NCBI GenBank assembly: GCA_958496175.1
Contig: OY292276.1
Span: forward strand, 59,905,080 to 59,969,079
Direction of reading: 5' to 3'
DNA from: Sisyra terminalis
Lineage: Eukaryota; Arthropoda; Insecta; Neuroptera; Sisyridae
Length of the DNA stretch: 64,000 nt
The notes beneath the pieces were generated by a model. It worked only from the letters and a program-made list of their open reading frames with translations, had not been told where the DNA came from and did no database searches. Below are positions 12,601 through 24,724 of the stretch, one piece after another. Each line of letters opens with the position of its first letter. Within the stretch, counting starts at the first letter, position 1. The position numbers and the translations under genes are program-made.

Positions 12601-14359
12601 CACGGTTTTTTTTGACCAAAAAATTTTTTGCCTCGAAACCGAAAAAAAATGTTATATCATCGTTCTAGACATTGTCACGAACCCGAAACTGCCTTTGGTT
12701 CGAAAATCATCCCTTATAGAACCAAGGTACAAGCAATTGTTGAAGAAGCCACGTTCGTCTCTCCCTCTTAGTGGAAAGTGTTCATCCCTTACACGGCCTG
12801 TTCATCCCTTTAACGTGGTTTGTTTGGGGAAAAATTTGCACAGCATGTACAGAGGGACTTATACTTTCGTTTGGCATCCTAAAAAAAAATTTTTTTATTT
12901 GACCATTTTCGTGAAAAATCAACGATGGTTAACCCACGGTTTTTTTTGACCAAAAAATTTTTTGCCTCGAAACCGAAAAAAAATGTTATATCATCGTTCT
13001 AGACATTGTCACGAACCCGAAACTGCCTTTGGTTCGAAAATCATCCCTTATAGAACCAAGGTACAAGCAATTGTTGAAGAAGCCACGTTCGTCTCTCCCT
13101 CTTAGTGGAAAGTGTTCATCCCTTACACGGCCTGTTCATCCCTTTAACGTGGTTTGTTTGGGGAAAAATTTGCACAGCATGTACAGAGGGACTTATACTT
13201 TCGTTGGCATCCTAAAAAAAAATTTTTTATTTGACCATTTTCGTGAAAAATCAACGATGGTTAACCCACGGTTTTTTTTGACCAAAAAATTTTTTGCCTC
13301 GAAACCGAAAAAAAATGTTATATCATCGTTCTAGACATTGTCACGAACCCGAAACTGCCTTTGGTTCGAAAATCATCCCTTATAGAACCAAGGTACAAGC
13401 AATTGTTGAAGAAGCCACGTTCGTCTCTCCCTCTTAGTGGAAGTGTTCATCCCTTACACGGCCTGTTCATCCCTTTAACGTGGTTTGTTTGGGGAAAAAT
13501 TTGCACAGCATGTACAGAGGGACTTATACTTTCGTTTGGCATCCTAAAAAAAAAATTTTTTTATTTGACCATTTCGTGAAAAATCAACGATGGTTAACCC
13601 ACGGTTTTTTTTGACCAAAAAATTTTTTGCCTCGAAACCGAAAAAAAATGTTATATCATCGTTCTAGACATTGTCACGAACCCGAAACTGCCTTTGGTTC
13701 GAAAATCATCCCTTATAGAACCAAGGTACAAGCAATTGTTGAAGAAGCCACGTTCGTCTCTCCCTCTTAGTGGAAAGTGTTCATCCCTTACACGGCCTGT
13801 TCATCCCTTTAACGTGGTTTGTTTGGGGAAAAATTTGCACAGCATGTACAGAGGGACTTATACTTTCGTTTGGCATCCTAAAAAAAATTTTTTTATTTGA
13901 CCATTTTCGTGAAAAATCAACGATGGTTAACCCACGGTTTTTTTTGACCAAAAAATTTTTTGCCTCGAAACCGAAAAAAAATGTTATATCATCGTTCTAG
14001 ACATTGTCACGAACCCGAAACTGCCTTTGGTTCGAAAATCATCCCTTATAGAACCAAGGTACAAGCAATTGTTGAAGAAGCCACGTTCGTCTCTCCCTCT
14101 TAGTGGAAAGTGTTCATCCCTTACACGGCCTGTTCATCCCTTTAACGTGGTTTGTTTGGGGAAAAATTTGCACAGCATGTACAGAGGGACTTATACTTTC
14201 GTTTGGCATCCTAAAAAAAAATTTTTTTATTTGACCATTTTCGTGAAAAATCAACGATGGTTAACCCACGGTTTTTTTTGACCAAAAATTTTTTGCCTCG
14301 AAACCGAAAAAAATAGTTATATCATCGTTCTAGACATTGTCACGAACCCGAAACTGCCT
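6694..14359. repeat. Type I block with clustered one-base indels (23 monomers)
   Basis: The diagnostic bases are the same as in the preceding block, but mean spacing drops to about 333.3 bp because of many one-base losses, most in homopolymers. Examples are GGGAAAAA for GGGGAAAAA near 7828, A9T6 near 7880, 8545 and 11220, T7 for T8 near 7938 and 8605, TGGAAGTG near 9436, 10105 and 13440, A8T7 near 9212, 9545 and 13880, CGATGTTAAC near 11922, TCGTTGGC near 13201 and CCATTTCG near 13569. One insertion-like change, TTTGTGGGAAAA, lies near 11487. Substitutions are nearly absent. This may reflect weak consensus quality rather than biology. Confidence 0.85.
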
Positions 14360-14560
14360 TTGGTTCGAAAATCATCCCTTATAGAACCAAGGTACAAGCA
14401 ATTGTTGAAGAAGCCACGTTCGTCTCTCCCTCTTAGTGGGAAGTGTTCATCCCTTACACGGCCTGTTCATCCCTTTAACGTGGTTTGTTTGGGAAAAATT
14501 TGCACAGCATGTACAGAGGGACTTATACTTTCGTTTGGCATCCTAAAAAAAAATTTTTTT
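14314..14560. other. Type I to type II junction
   Basis: The switch between monomer types happens within about one repeat. The copy ending at 14359 has an aberrant A-run reading AAAAAAATAGTTAT near 14307-14320, and the next copy already has AATTGACC near 14561. The following two monomers carry extra A residues (a nine-A run near 14641) and a lost A in CCTCGAACCG near 14961. A sharp boundary of this kind is expected at the edge of an amplified block or at an assembly join between two array segments. The sequence alone does not separate these. Confidence 0.6.
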
Positions 14561-17500
14561 AATTGACCATTTTCGTGAAAAATCAACGATGGTTAACCCA
14601 CGGTTTTTTTTGACCAAAAATTTTTTTGCCTCGAAACCGAAAAAAAAATGTTATATCATCGTTCTAGACATTGTCACGAACCCGAAACTGCCTTTGGTTC
14701 GAAAATCATCCCTTATAGAACCAAGGTACAAGCAATTGTTGAAGAAGCCACGTTCGTCTCTCCCTCTTAGTGGAAGTGTTCATCCCTTACACGGCCTGTT
14801 CATCCCTTTAACGTGGTTTGTTTGGGGAAAAATTTGCACAGCATGTACAGAGGGACTTATACTTTCGTTTGGCATCCTAAAAAAAAATTTTTTTAATTGA
14901 CCATTTTCGTGAAAAATCAACGATGGTTAACCCACGGTTTTTTTTGACCAAAAATTTTTTTGCCTCGAACCGAAAAAAAAATGTTATATCATCGTTCTAG
15001 ACATTGTCACGAACCCGAAACTGCCTTTGGTTCGAAAATCATCCCTTATAGAACCAAGGTACAAGCAATTGTTGAAGAAGCCACGTTCGTCTCTCCCTCT
15101 TAGTGGAAAGTGTTCATCCCTTACACGGCCTGTTCATCCCTTTAACGTGGTTTGTTTGGGGAAAAATTTGCACAGCATGTACAGAGGGACTTATACTTTC
15201 GTTTGGCATCCTAAAAAAAAATTTTTTTAATTGACCATTTTCGTGAAAAATCAACGATGGTTAACCCACGGTTTTTTTTGACCAAAAATTTTTTTGCCTC
15301 GAAACCGAAAAAAAATGTTATATCATCGTTCTAGACATTGTCACGAACCCGAAACTGCCTTTGGTTCGAAAATCATCCCTTATAGAACCAAGGTACAAGC
15401 AATTGTTGAAGAAGCCACGTTCGTCTCTCCCTCTTAGTGGAAAGTGTTCATCCCTTACACGGCCTGTTCATCCCTTTAACGTGGTTTGTTTGGGGAAAAA
15501 TTTGCACAGCATGTACAGAGGGACTTATACTTTCGTTTGGCATCCTAAAAAAAAATTTTTTTAATTGACCATTTTCGTGAAAAATCAACGATGGTTAACC
15601 CACGGTTTTTTTTGACCAAAAATTTTTTTGCCTCGAAACCGAAAAAAAATGTTATATCATCGTTCTAGACATTGTCACGAACCCGAAACTGCCTTTGGTT
15701 CGAAAATCATCCCTTATAGAACCAAGGTACAAGCAATTGTTGAAGAAGCCACGTTCGTCTCTCCCTCTTAGTGGAAAGTGTTCATCCCTTACACGGCCTG
15801 TTCATCCCTTTAACGTGGTTTGTTTGGGGAAAAATTTGCACAGCATGTACAGAGGGACTTATACTTTCGTTTGGCATCCTAAAAAAAAATTTTTTTAATT
15901 GACCATTTTCGTGAAAAATCAACGATGGTTAACCCACGGTTTTTTTTGACCAAAAATTTTTTTGCCTCGAAACCGAAAAAAAATGTTATATCATCGTTCT
16001 AGACATTGTCACGAACCCGAAACTGCCTTTGGTTCGAAAATCATCCCTTATAGAACCAAGGTACAAGCAATTGTTGAAGAAGCCACGTTCGTCTCTCCCT
16101 CTTAGTGGAAAGTGTTCATCCCTTACACGGCCTGTTCATCCCTTTAACGTGGTTTGTTTGGGGAAAAATTTGCACAGCATGTACAGAGGGACTTATACTT
16201 TCGTTTGGCATCCTAAAAAAAAATTTTTTTAATTGACCATTTTCGTGAAAAATCAACGATGGTTAACCCACGGTTTTTTTTGACCAAAAAATTTTTTGCC
16301 TCGAAACCGAAAAAAAATGTTATATCATCGTTCTAGACATTGTCACGAACCCGAAACTGCCTTTGGTTCGAAAATCATCCCTTATATAACCAAGGTACAA
16401 GCAATTGTTGAAGAAGCCACGTTCGTCTCTCCCTCTTAGTGGGAAGTGTTCATCCCTTACACGGCCTGTTCATCCCTTTAACGTGGTTTGTTTGGGAAAA
16501 AATTTGCACAGCATGTACAGAGGGACTTATACTATCGTTTGGCATCCTTAAAAAAAAATTTTTTTAATTGACCACTTTCGTGAAAAATCAACGATGGTTA
16601 ACCCACGGTTTTTTTTGACCAAAAATTTTTTTGCCTCGAAACCGAAAAAAAATGTTATATCATCGTTCTAGACATTGTCACGAACCCGAAACTGCCTTTG
16701 GTTCGAAAATCATCCCTTATAGAACCAAGGTACAAGCAATTGTTGAAGAAGCCACGTTCGTCTCTCCCTCTTAGTGGGAAGTGTTCATCCCTTACACGGC
16801 CTGTTCATCCCTTTAACGTGGTTTGTTTGGGAAAAAATTTGCACAGCATGTACAGAGGGACTTATACTTTCGTTTGGCATCCTAAAAAAAAATTTTTTTA
16901 ATTGACCATTTTCGTGAAAAATCAACGATGGTTAACCCACGGTTTTTTTTGACCAAAAATTTTTTTGCCTCGAAACCGAAAAAAAATGTTATATCATCGT
17001 TCTAGACATTGTCACGAACCCGAAACTGCCTTTGGTTCGAAAATCATCCCTTATAGAACCAAGGTACAAGCAATTGTTGAAGAAGCCACGTTCGTCTCTC
17101 CCTCTTAGTGGGAAGTGTTCATCCCTTACACGGCCTGTTCATCCCTTTAACGTGGTTTGTTTGGGAAAAAATTTGCACAGCATGTACAGAGGGACTTATA
17201 CTATCGTTTGGCATCCTAAAAAAAAAATTTTTTTAATTGACCATTTTCGTGAAAAATCAACGATGGTTAACCCACGGTTTTTTTTGACCAAAAATTTTTT
17301 TGCCTCGAAACCGAAAAAAAATGTTATATCATCGTTCTAGACATTGTCACGAACCCGAAACTGCCTTTGGTTCGAAAATCATCCCTTATAGAACCAAGGT
17401 ACAAGCAATTGTTGAAGAAGCCACGTTCGTCTCTCCCTCTTAGTGGAAAGTGTTCATCCCTTACACGGCCTGTTCATCCCTTTAACGTGGTTTGTTTGGG

Positions 17501-20500
17501 GAAAAATTTGCACAGCATGTACAGAGGGACTTATACTTTCGTTTGGCATCCTAAAAAAAAATTTTTTTAATTGACCATTTTCGTGAAAAATCAACGATGG
17601 TTAACCCACGGTTTTTTTTGACCAAAAATTTTTTTGCCTCGAAACCGAAAAAAAATGTTATATCATCGTTCTAGACATTGTCACGAACCCGAAACTGCCT
17701 TTGGTTCGAAAATCATCCCTTATAGAACCAAGGTACAAGCAATTGTTGAAGAAGCCACGTTCGTCTCTCCCTCTTAGTGGAAAGTGTTCATCCCTTACAC
17801 GGCCTGTTCATCCCTTTAACGTGGTTTGTTTGGGGAAAAATTTGCACAGCATGTACAGAGGGACTTATACTTTCGTTTGGCATCCTAAAAAAAAATTTTT
17901 TTAATTGACCATTTTCGTGAAAAATCAACGATGGTTAACCCACGGTTTTTTTTGACCAAAAATTTTTTTGCCTCGAAACCGAAAAAAAATGTTATATCAT
18001 CGTTCTAGACATTGTCACGAACCCGAAACTGCCTTTGGTTCGAAAATCATCCCTTATATAACCAAGGTACAAGCAATTGTTGAAGAAGCCACGTTCGTCT
18101 CTCCCTCTTAGTGGGAAGTGTTCATCCCTTACACGGCCTGTTCATCCCTTTAACGTGGTTTGTTTGGGAAAAAATTTGCACAGCATGTACAGAGGGACTT
18201 ATACTATCGTTTGGCATCCTTAAAAAAAAATTTTTTTAATTGACCACTTTCGTGAAAAATCAACGATGGTTAACCCACGGTTTTTTTTGACCAAAAATTT
18301 TTTTGCCTCGAAACCGAAAAAAAATGTTATATCATCGTTCTAGACATTGTCACGAACCCGAAACTGCCTTTGGTTCGAAAATCATCCCTTATAGAACCAA
18401 GGTACAAGCAATTGTTGAAGAAGCCACGTTCGTCTCTCCCTCTTAGTGGGAAGTGTTCATCCCTTACACGGCCTGTTCATCCCTTTAACGTGGTTTGTTT
18501 GGGAAAAAATTTGCACAGCATGTACAGAGGGACTTATACTTTCGTTTGGCATCCTAAAAAAAAATTTTTTTAATTGACCATTTTCGTGAAAAATCAACGA
18601 TGGTTAACCCACGGTTTTTTTTGACCAAAAATTTTTTTGCCTCGAAACCGAAAAAAAATGTTATATCATCGTTCTAGACATTGTCACGAACCCGAAACTG
18701 CCTTTGGTTCGAAAATCATCCCTTATAGAACCAAGGTACAAGCAATTGTTGAAGAAGCCACGTTCGTCTCTCCCTCTTAGTGGAAAGTGTTCATCCCTTA
18801 CACGGCCTGTTCATCCCTTTAACGTGGTTTGTTTGGGGAAAAATTTGCACAGCATGTACAGAGGGACTTATACTTTCGTTTGGCATCCTAAAAAAAAATT
18901 TTTTTAATTGACCATTTTCGTGAAAAATCAACGATGGTTAACCCACGGTTTTTTTTGACCAAAAATTTTTTTGCCTCGAAACCGAAAAAAAATGTTATAT
19001 CATCGTTCTAGACATTGTCACGAACCCGAAACTGCCTTTGGTTCGAAAATCATCCCTTATAGAACCAAGGTACAAGCAATTGTTGAAGAAGCCACGTTCG
19101 TCTCTCCCTCTTAGTGGAAAGTGTTCATCCCTTACACGGCCTGTTCATCCCTTTAACGTGGTTTGTTTGGGGAAAAATTTGCACAGCATGTACAGAGGGA
19201 CTTATACTTTCGTTTGGCATCCTAAAAAAAAATTTTTTTAATTGACCATTTTCGTGAAAAATCAACGATGGTTAACCCACGGTTTTTTTTGACCAAAAAT
19301 TTTTTTGCCTCGAAACCGAAAAAAAATGTTATATCATCGTTCTAGACATTGTCACGAACCCGAAACTGCCTTTGGTTCGAAAATCATCCCTTATATAACC
19401 AAGGTACAAGCAATTGTTGAAGAAGCCACGTTCGTCTCTCCCTCTTAGTGGGAAGTGTTCATCCCTTACACGGCCTGTTCATCCCTTTAACGTGGTTTGT
19501 TTGGGAAAAAATTTGCACAGCATGTACAGAGGGACTTATACTATCGTTTGGCATCCTTAAAAAAAAATTTTTTTAATTGACCACTTTCGTGAAAAATCAA
19601 CGATGGTTAACCCACGGTTTTTTTTGACCAAAAATTTTTTTGCCTCGAAACCGAAAAAAAATGTTATATCATCGTTCTAGACATTGTCACGAACCCGAAA
19701 CTGCCTTTGGTTCGAAAATCATCCCTTATAGAACCAAGGTACAAGCAATTGTTGAAGAAGCCACGTTCGTCTCTCCCTCTTAGTGGGAAGTGTTCATCCC
19801 TTACACGGCCTGTTCATCCCTTTAACGTGGTTTGTTTGGGAAAAAATTTGCACAGCATGTACAGAGGGACTTATACTTTCGTTTGGCATCCTAAAAAAAA
19901 ATTTTTTTAATTGACCATTTTCGTGAAAAATCAACGATGGTTAACCCACGGTTTTTTTTGACCAAAAATTTTTTTGCCTCGAAACCGAAAAAAAATGTTA
20001 TATCATCGTTCTAGACATTGTCACGAACCCGAAACTGCCTTTGGTTCGAAAATCATCCCTTATAGAACCAAGGTACAAGCAATTGTTGAAGAAGCCACGT
20101 TCGTCTCTCCCTCTTAGTGGGAAGTGTTCATCCCTTACACGGCCTGTTCATCCCTTTAACGTGGTTTGTTTGGGAAAAAATTTGCACAGCATGTACAGAG
20201 GGACTTATACTTTCGATTGGCATCCTAAAAAAAAAAATTTTTTAATTGACCATTTTCGTGAAAAATCAACGATGGTTAACCCACGGTTTTTTTTGACCAA
20301 AAATTTTTTTGCCTCGAAACCGAAAAAAAATGTTATATCATCGTTCTAGACATTGTCACGAACCCGAAACTGCCTTTGGTTCGAAAATCATCCCTTATAT
20401 AACCAAGGTACAAGCAATTGTTGAAGAAGCCACGTTCGTCTCTCCCTCTTAGTGGGAAGTGTTCATCCCTTACACGGCCTGTTCATCCCTTTAACGTGGT

Positions 20501-22381
20501 TTGTTTGGGAAAAAATTTGCACAGCATGTACAGAGGGACTTATACTTTCGTTTGGCATCCTAAAAAAAAATTTTTTTAATTGACCATTTTCGTGAAAAAT
20601 CAACGATGGTTAACCCACGGTTTTTTTTGACCAAAAATTTTTTTGCCTCGAAACCGAAAAAAAATGTTATATCATCGTTCTAGACATTGTCACGAACCCG
20701 AAACTGCCTTTGGTTCGAAAATCATCCCTTATATAACCAAGGTACAAGCAATTGTTGAAGAAGCCACGTTCGTCTCTCCCTCTTAGTGGGAAGTGTTCAT
20801 CCCTTACACGGCCTGTTCATCCCTTTAACGTGGTTTGTTTGGGAAAAAATTTGCACAGCATGTACAGAGGGACTTATACTATCGTTTGGCATCCTTAAAA
20901 AAAAATTTTTTTAATTGACCACTTTCGTGAAAAATCAACGATGGTTAACCCACGGTTTTTTTTGACCAAAAATTTTTTTGCCTCGAAACCGAAAAAAAAT
21001 GTTATATCATCGTTCTAGACATTGTCACGAACCCGAAACTGCCTTTGGTTCGAAAATCATCCCTTATAGAACCAAGGTACAAGCAATTGTTGAAGAAGCC
21101 ACGTTCGTCTCTCCCTCTTAGTGGGAAGTGTTCATCCCTTACACGGCCTGTTCATCCCTTTAACGTGGTTTGTTTGGGAAAAAATTTGCACAGCATGTAC
21201 AGAGGGACTTATACTTTCGTTTGGCATCCTAAAAAAAAATTTTTTTAATTGACCATTTTCGTGAAAAATCAACGATGGTTAACCCACGGTTTTTTTTGAC
21301 CAAAAATTTTTTTGCCTCGAAACCGAAAAAAAATGTTATATCATCGTTCTAGACATTGTCACGAACCCGAAACTGCCTTTGGTTCGAAAATCATCCCTTA
21401 TAGAACCAAGGTACAAGCAATTGTTGAAGAAGCCACGTTCGTCTCTCCCTCTTAGTGGGAAGTGTTCATCCCTTACACGGCCTGTTCATCCCTTTAACGT
21501 GGTTTGTTTGGGAAAAAATTTGCACAGCATGTACAGAGGGACTTATACTTTCGTTTGGCATCCTAAAAAAAAATTTTTTTAATTGACCATTTTCGTGAAA
21601 AATCAACGATGGTTAACCCACGGTTTTTTTTGACCAAAAATTTTTTTGCCTCGAAACCGAAAAAAAATGTTATATCATCGTTCTAGACATTGTCACGAAC
21701 CCGAAACTGCCTTTGGTTCGAAAATCATCCCTTATAGAACCAAGGTACAAGCAATTGTTGAAGAAGCCACGTTCGTCTCTCCCTCTTAGTGGGAAGTGTT
21801 CATCCCTTACACGGCCTGTTCATCCCTTTAACGTGGTTTGTTTGGGAAAAAATTTGCACAGCATGTACAGAGGGACTTATACTTTCGTTTGGCATCCTAA
21901 AAAAAAATTTTTTTAATTGACCATTTTCGTGAAAAATCAACGATGGTTAACCCACGGTTTTTTTTGACCAAAAATTTTTTTGCCTCGAAACCGAAAAAAA
22001 ATGTTATATCATCGTTCTAGACATTGTCACGAACCCGAAACTGCCTTTGGTTCGAAAATCATCCCTTATAGAACCAAGGTACAAGCAATTGTTGAAGAAG
22101 CCACGTTCGTCTCTCCCTCTTAGTGGGAAGTGTTCATCCCTTACACGGCCTGTTCATCCCTTTAACGTGGTTTGTTTGGGAAAAAATTTGCACAGCATGT
22201 ACAGAGGGACTTATACTTTCGATTGGCATCCTAAAAAAAAAAATTTTTTAATTGACCATTTTCGTGAAAAATCAACGATGGTTAACCCACGGTTTTTTTT
22301 GACCAAAAATTTTTTTGCCTCGAAACCGAAAAAAAATGTTATATCATCGTTCTAGACATTGTCACGAACCCGAAACTGCCT
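14360..22381. repeat. Type II satellite block (24 monomers)
   Basis: From the monomer starting at 14360 the large A/T tract is followed by AATTGACC instead of ATTTGACC. From 14.6 kb the second tract is mostly A5T7 rather than A6T6, although the copy at 16029 keeps A6T6. Later copies increasingly carry GTGGGAAGTG and TTTGGGAAAAAA. Four monomers (starting 16363, 18035, 19372 and 20710) share a rare combination: TTATATAACC, CTATCGTTTGG, CATCCTTAAA and GACCACTTTCG. Two others (20041 and 22047) share TTTCGATTGG with a shifted A11T6 tract. These markers show that blocks of several monomers were copied within the region. Confidence 0.9.
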
Positions 22382-24724
22382 TTGGTTCGAAAATCATCCC
22401 TTATAGAACCAAGGTACAAGCAATTGTTGAAGAAGCCACGTTCGTCTCTCCCTCTTAGTGGAAAGTGTTCATCCCTTACACGGCCTGTTCATCCCTTTAA
22501 CGTGGTTTGTTTGGGGAAAAATTTGCACAGCATGTACAGAGGGACTTATACTTTCGTTTGGCATCCAAAAAAAAAATTTTTTTATTTGACCATTTTCGTG
22601 AAAAATCAACGATGGTTAACCCACGGTTTTTTTTTACCAAAAATTTTTTTGCCTCGAAACCGAAAAAAATTGTAATATCATCGTTCTAGACATTGTCACG
22701 AACCCGAAACTGCCTTTGGTTCGAAAATCATCCCTTATAGAACCAAGGTACAAGCAATTGTTGAAGAAGCCACGTTCGTCTCTCCCTCTTAGTGGGAAGT
22801 GTTCATCCCTTACACGGCCTGTTCATCCCTTTAACGTGGTTTGTTTGGGGAAAAATTTGCACAGCATGTACAGAGGGACTTATACTTTCGTTTGGCATCC
22901 TAAAAAAAAATTTTTTTAATTGACCATTTTCGTGAAAAATCAACGATGGTTAACCCACGGTTTTTTTTGACCAAAAATTTTTTTGCCTCGAAACCGAAAA
23001 AAAATGTTATATCATCGTTCTAGACATTGTCACGAACCCGAAACTGCCTTTGGTTCGAAAATCATCCCTTATATAACCAAGGTACAAGCAATTGTTGAAG
23101 AAGCCACGTTCGTCTCTCCCTCTTAGTGGGAAGTGTTCATCCCTTACACGGCCTGTTCATCCCTTTAACGTGGTTTGTTTGGGAAAAAATTTGCACAGCA
23201 TGTACAGAGGGACTTATACTATCGTTTGGCATCCTAAAAAAAAAATTTTTTTAATTGACCATTTTCGTGAAAAATCAACGATGGTTAACCCACGGTTTTT
23301 TTTGACCAAAAATTTTTTTGCCTCGAAACCGAAAAAAAATGTTATATCATCGTTCTAGACATTGTCACGAACCCGAAACTGCCTTTGGTTCGAAAATCAT
23401 CCCTTATATAACCAAGGTACAAGCAATTGTTGAAGAAGCCACGTTCGTCTCTCCCTCTTAGTGGGAAGTGTTCATCCCTTACACGGCCTGTTCATCCCTT
23501 TAACGTGGTTTGTTTGGGGAAAAATTTGCACAGCATGTACAGAGGGACTTATACTATCGTTTGGCATCCTAAAAAAAAAATTTTTTTAATTGACCATTTT
23601 CGTGAAAAATCAACGATGGTTAACCCACGGTTTTTTTTGACCAAAAATTTTTTTGCCTCGAAACCGAAAAAAAATGTTATATCATCGTTCTAGACATTGT
23701 CACGAACCCGAAACTGCCTTTGGTTCGAAAATCATCCCTTATATAACCAAGGTACAAGCAATTGTTGAAGAAGCCACGTTCGTCTCTCCCTCTTAGTGGG
23801 AAGTGTTCATCCCTTACACGGCCTGTTCATCCCTTTAACGTGGTTTGTTTGGGAAAAAATTTGCACAGCATGTACAGAGGGACTTATACTATCGTTTGGC
23901 ATCCTAAAAAAAAAATTTTTTTAATTGACCATTTTCGTGAAAAATCAACGATGGTTAACCCACGGTTTTTTTTGACCAAAAATTTTTTTGCCTCGAAACC
24001 GAAAAAAAATGTTATATCATCGTTCTAGACATTGTCACGAACCCGAAACTGCCTTTGGTTCGAAAATCATCCCTTATATAACCAAGGTACAAGCAATTGT
24101 TGAAGAAGCCACGTTCGTCTCTCCCTCTTAGTGGGAAGTGTTCATCCCTTACACGGCCTGTTCATCCCTTTAACGTGGTTTGTTTGGGAAAAAATTTGCA
24201 CAGCATGTACAGAGGGACTTATACTATCGTTTGGCATCCTAAAAAAAAAATTTTTTTAATTGACCATTTTCGTGAAAAATCAACGATGGTTAACCCACGG
24301 TTTTTTTTGACCAAAAATTTTTTTGCCTCGAAACCGAAAAAAAATGTTATATCATCGTTCTAGACATTGTCACGAACCCGAAACTGCCTTTGGTTCGAAA
24401 ATCATCCCTTATATAACCAAGGTACAAGCAATTGTTGAAGAAGCCACGTTCGTCTCTCCCTCTTAGTGGGAAGTGTTCATCCCTTACACGGCCTGTTCAT
24501 CCCTTTAACGTGGTTTGTTTGGGAAAAAATTTGCACAGCATGTACAGAGGGACTTATACTATCGTTTGGCATCCTAAAAAAAAAATTTTTTTAATTGACC
24601 ATTTTCGTGAAAAATCAACGATGGTTAACCCACGGTTTTTTTTGACCAAAAATTTTTTTGCCTCGAAACCGAAAAAAAATGTTATATCATCGTTCTAGAC
24701 ATTGTCACGAACCCGAAACTGCCT
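22382..24724. repeat. Higher-order repeat unit 1a (7 monomers, 2,343 bp)
   Basis: The unit opens with a distinctive monomer at 22382: GGCATCCAAAAA lacks the usual T after CATCC, the T-run before ACCAAAAA is TTTTTTTTTACC without the G, and AAAAAAATTGTAATATC replaces the usual ATGTTATATC. It is followed by one TTATAGAACC monomer at 22716 and five near-identical monomers with TTATATAACC and CTATCGTTTGG. The same order recurs immediately downstream at +2,343 bp. Confidence 0.9.
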
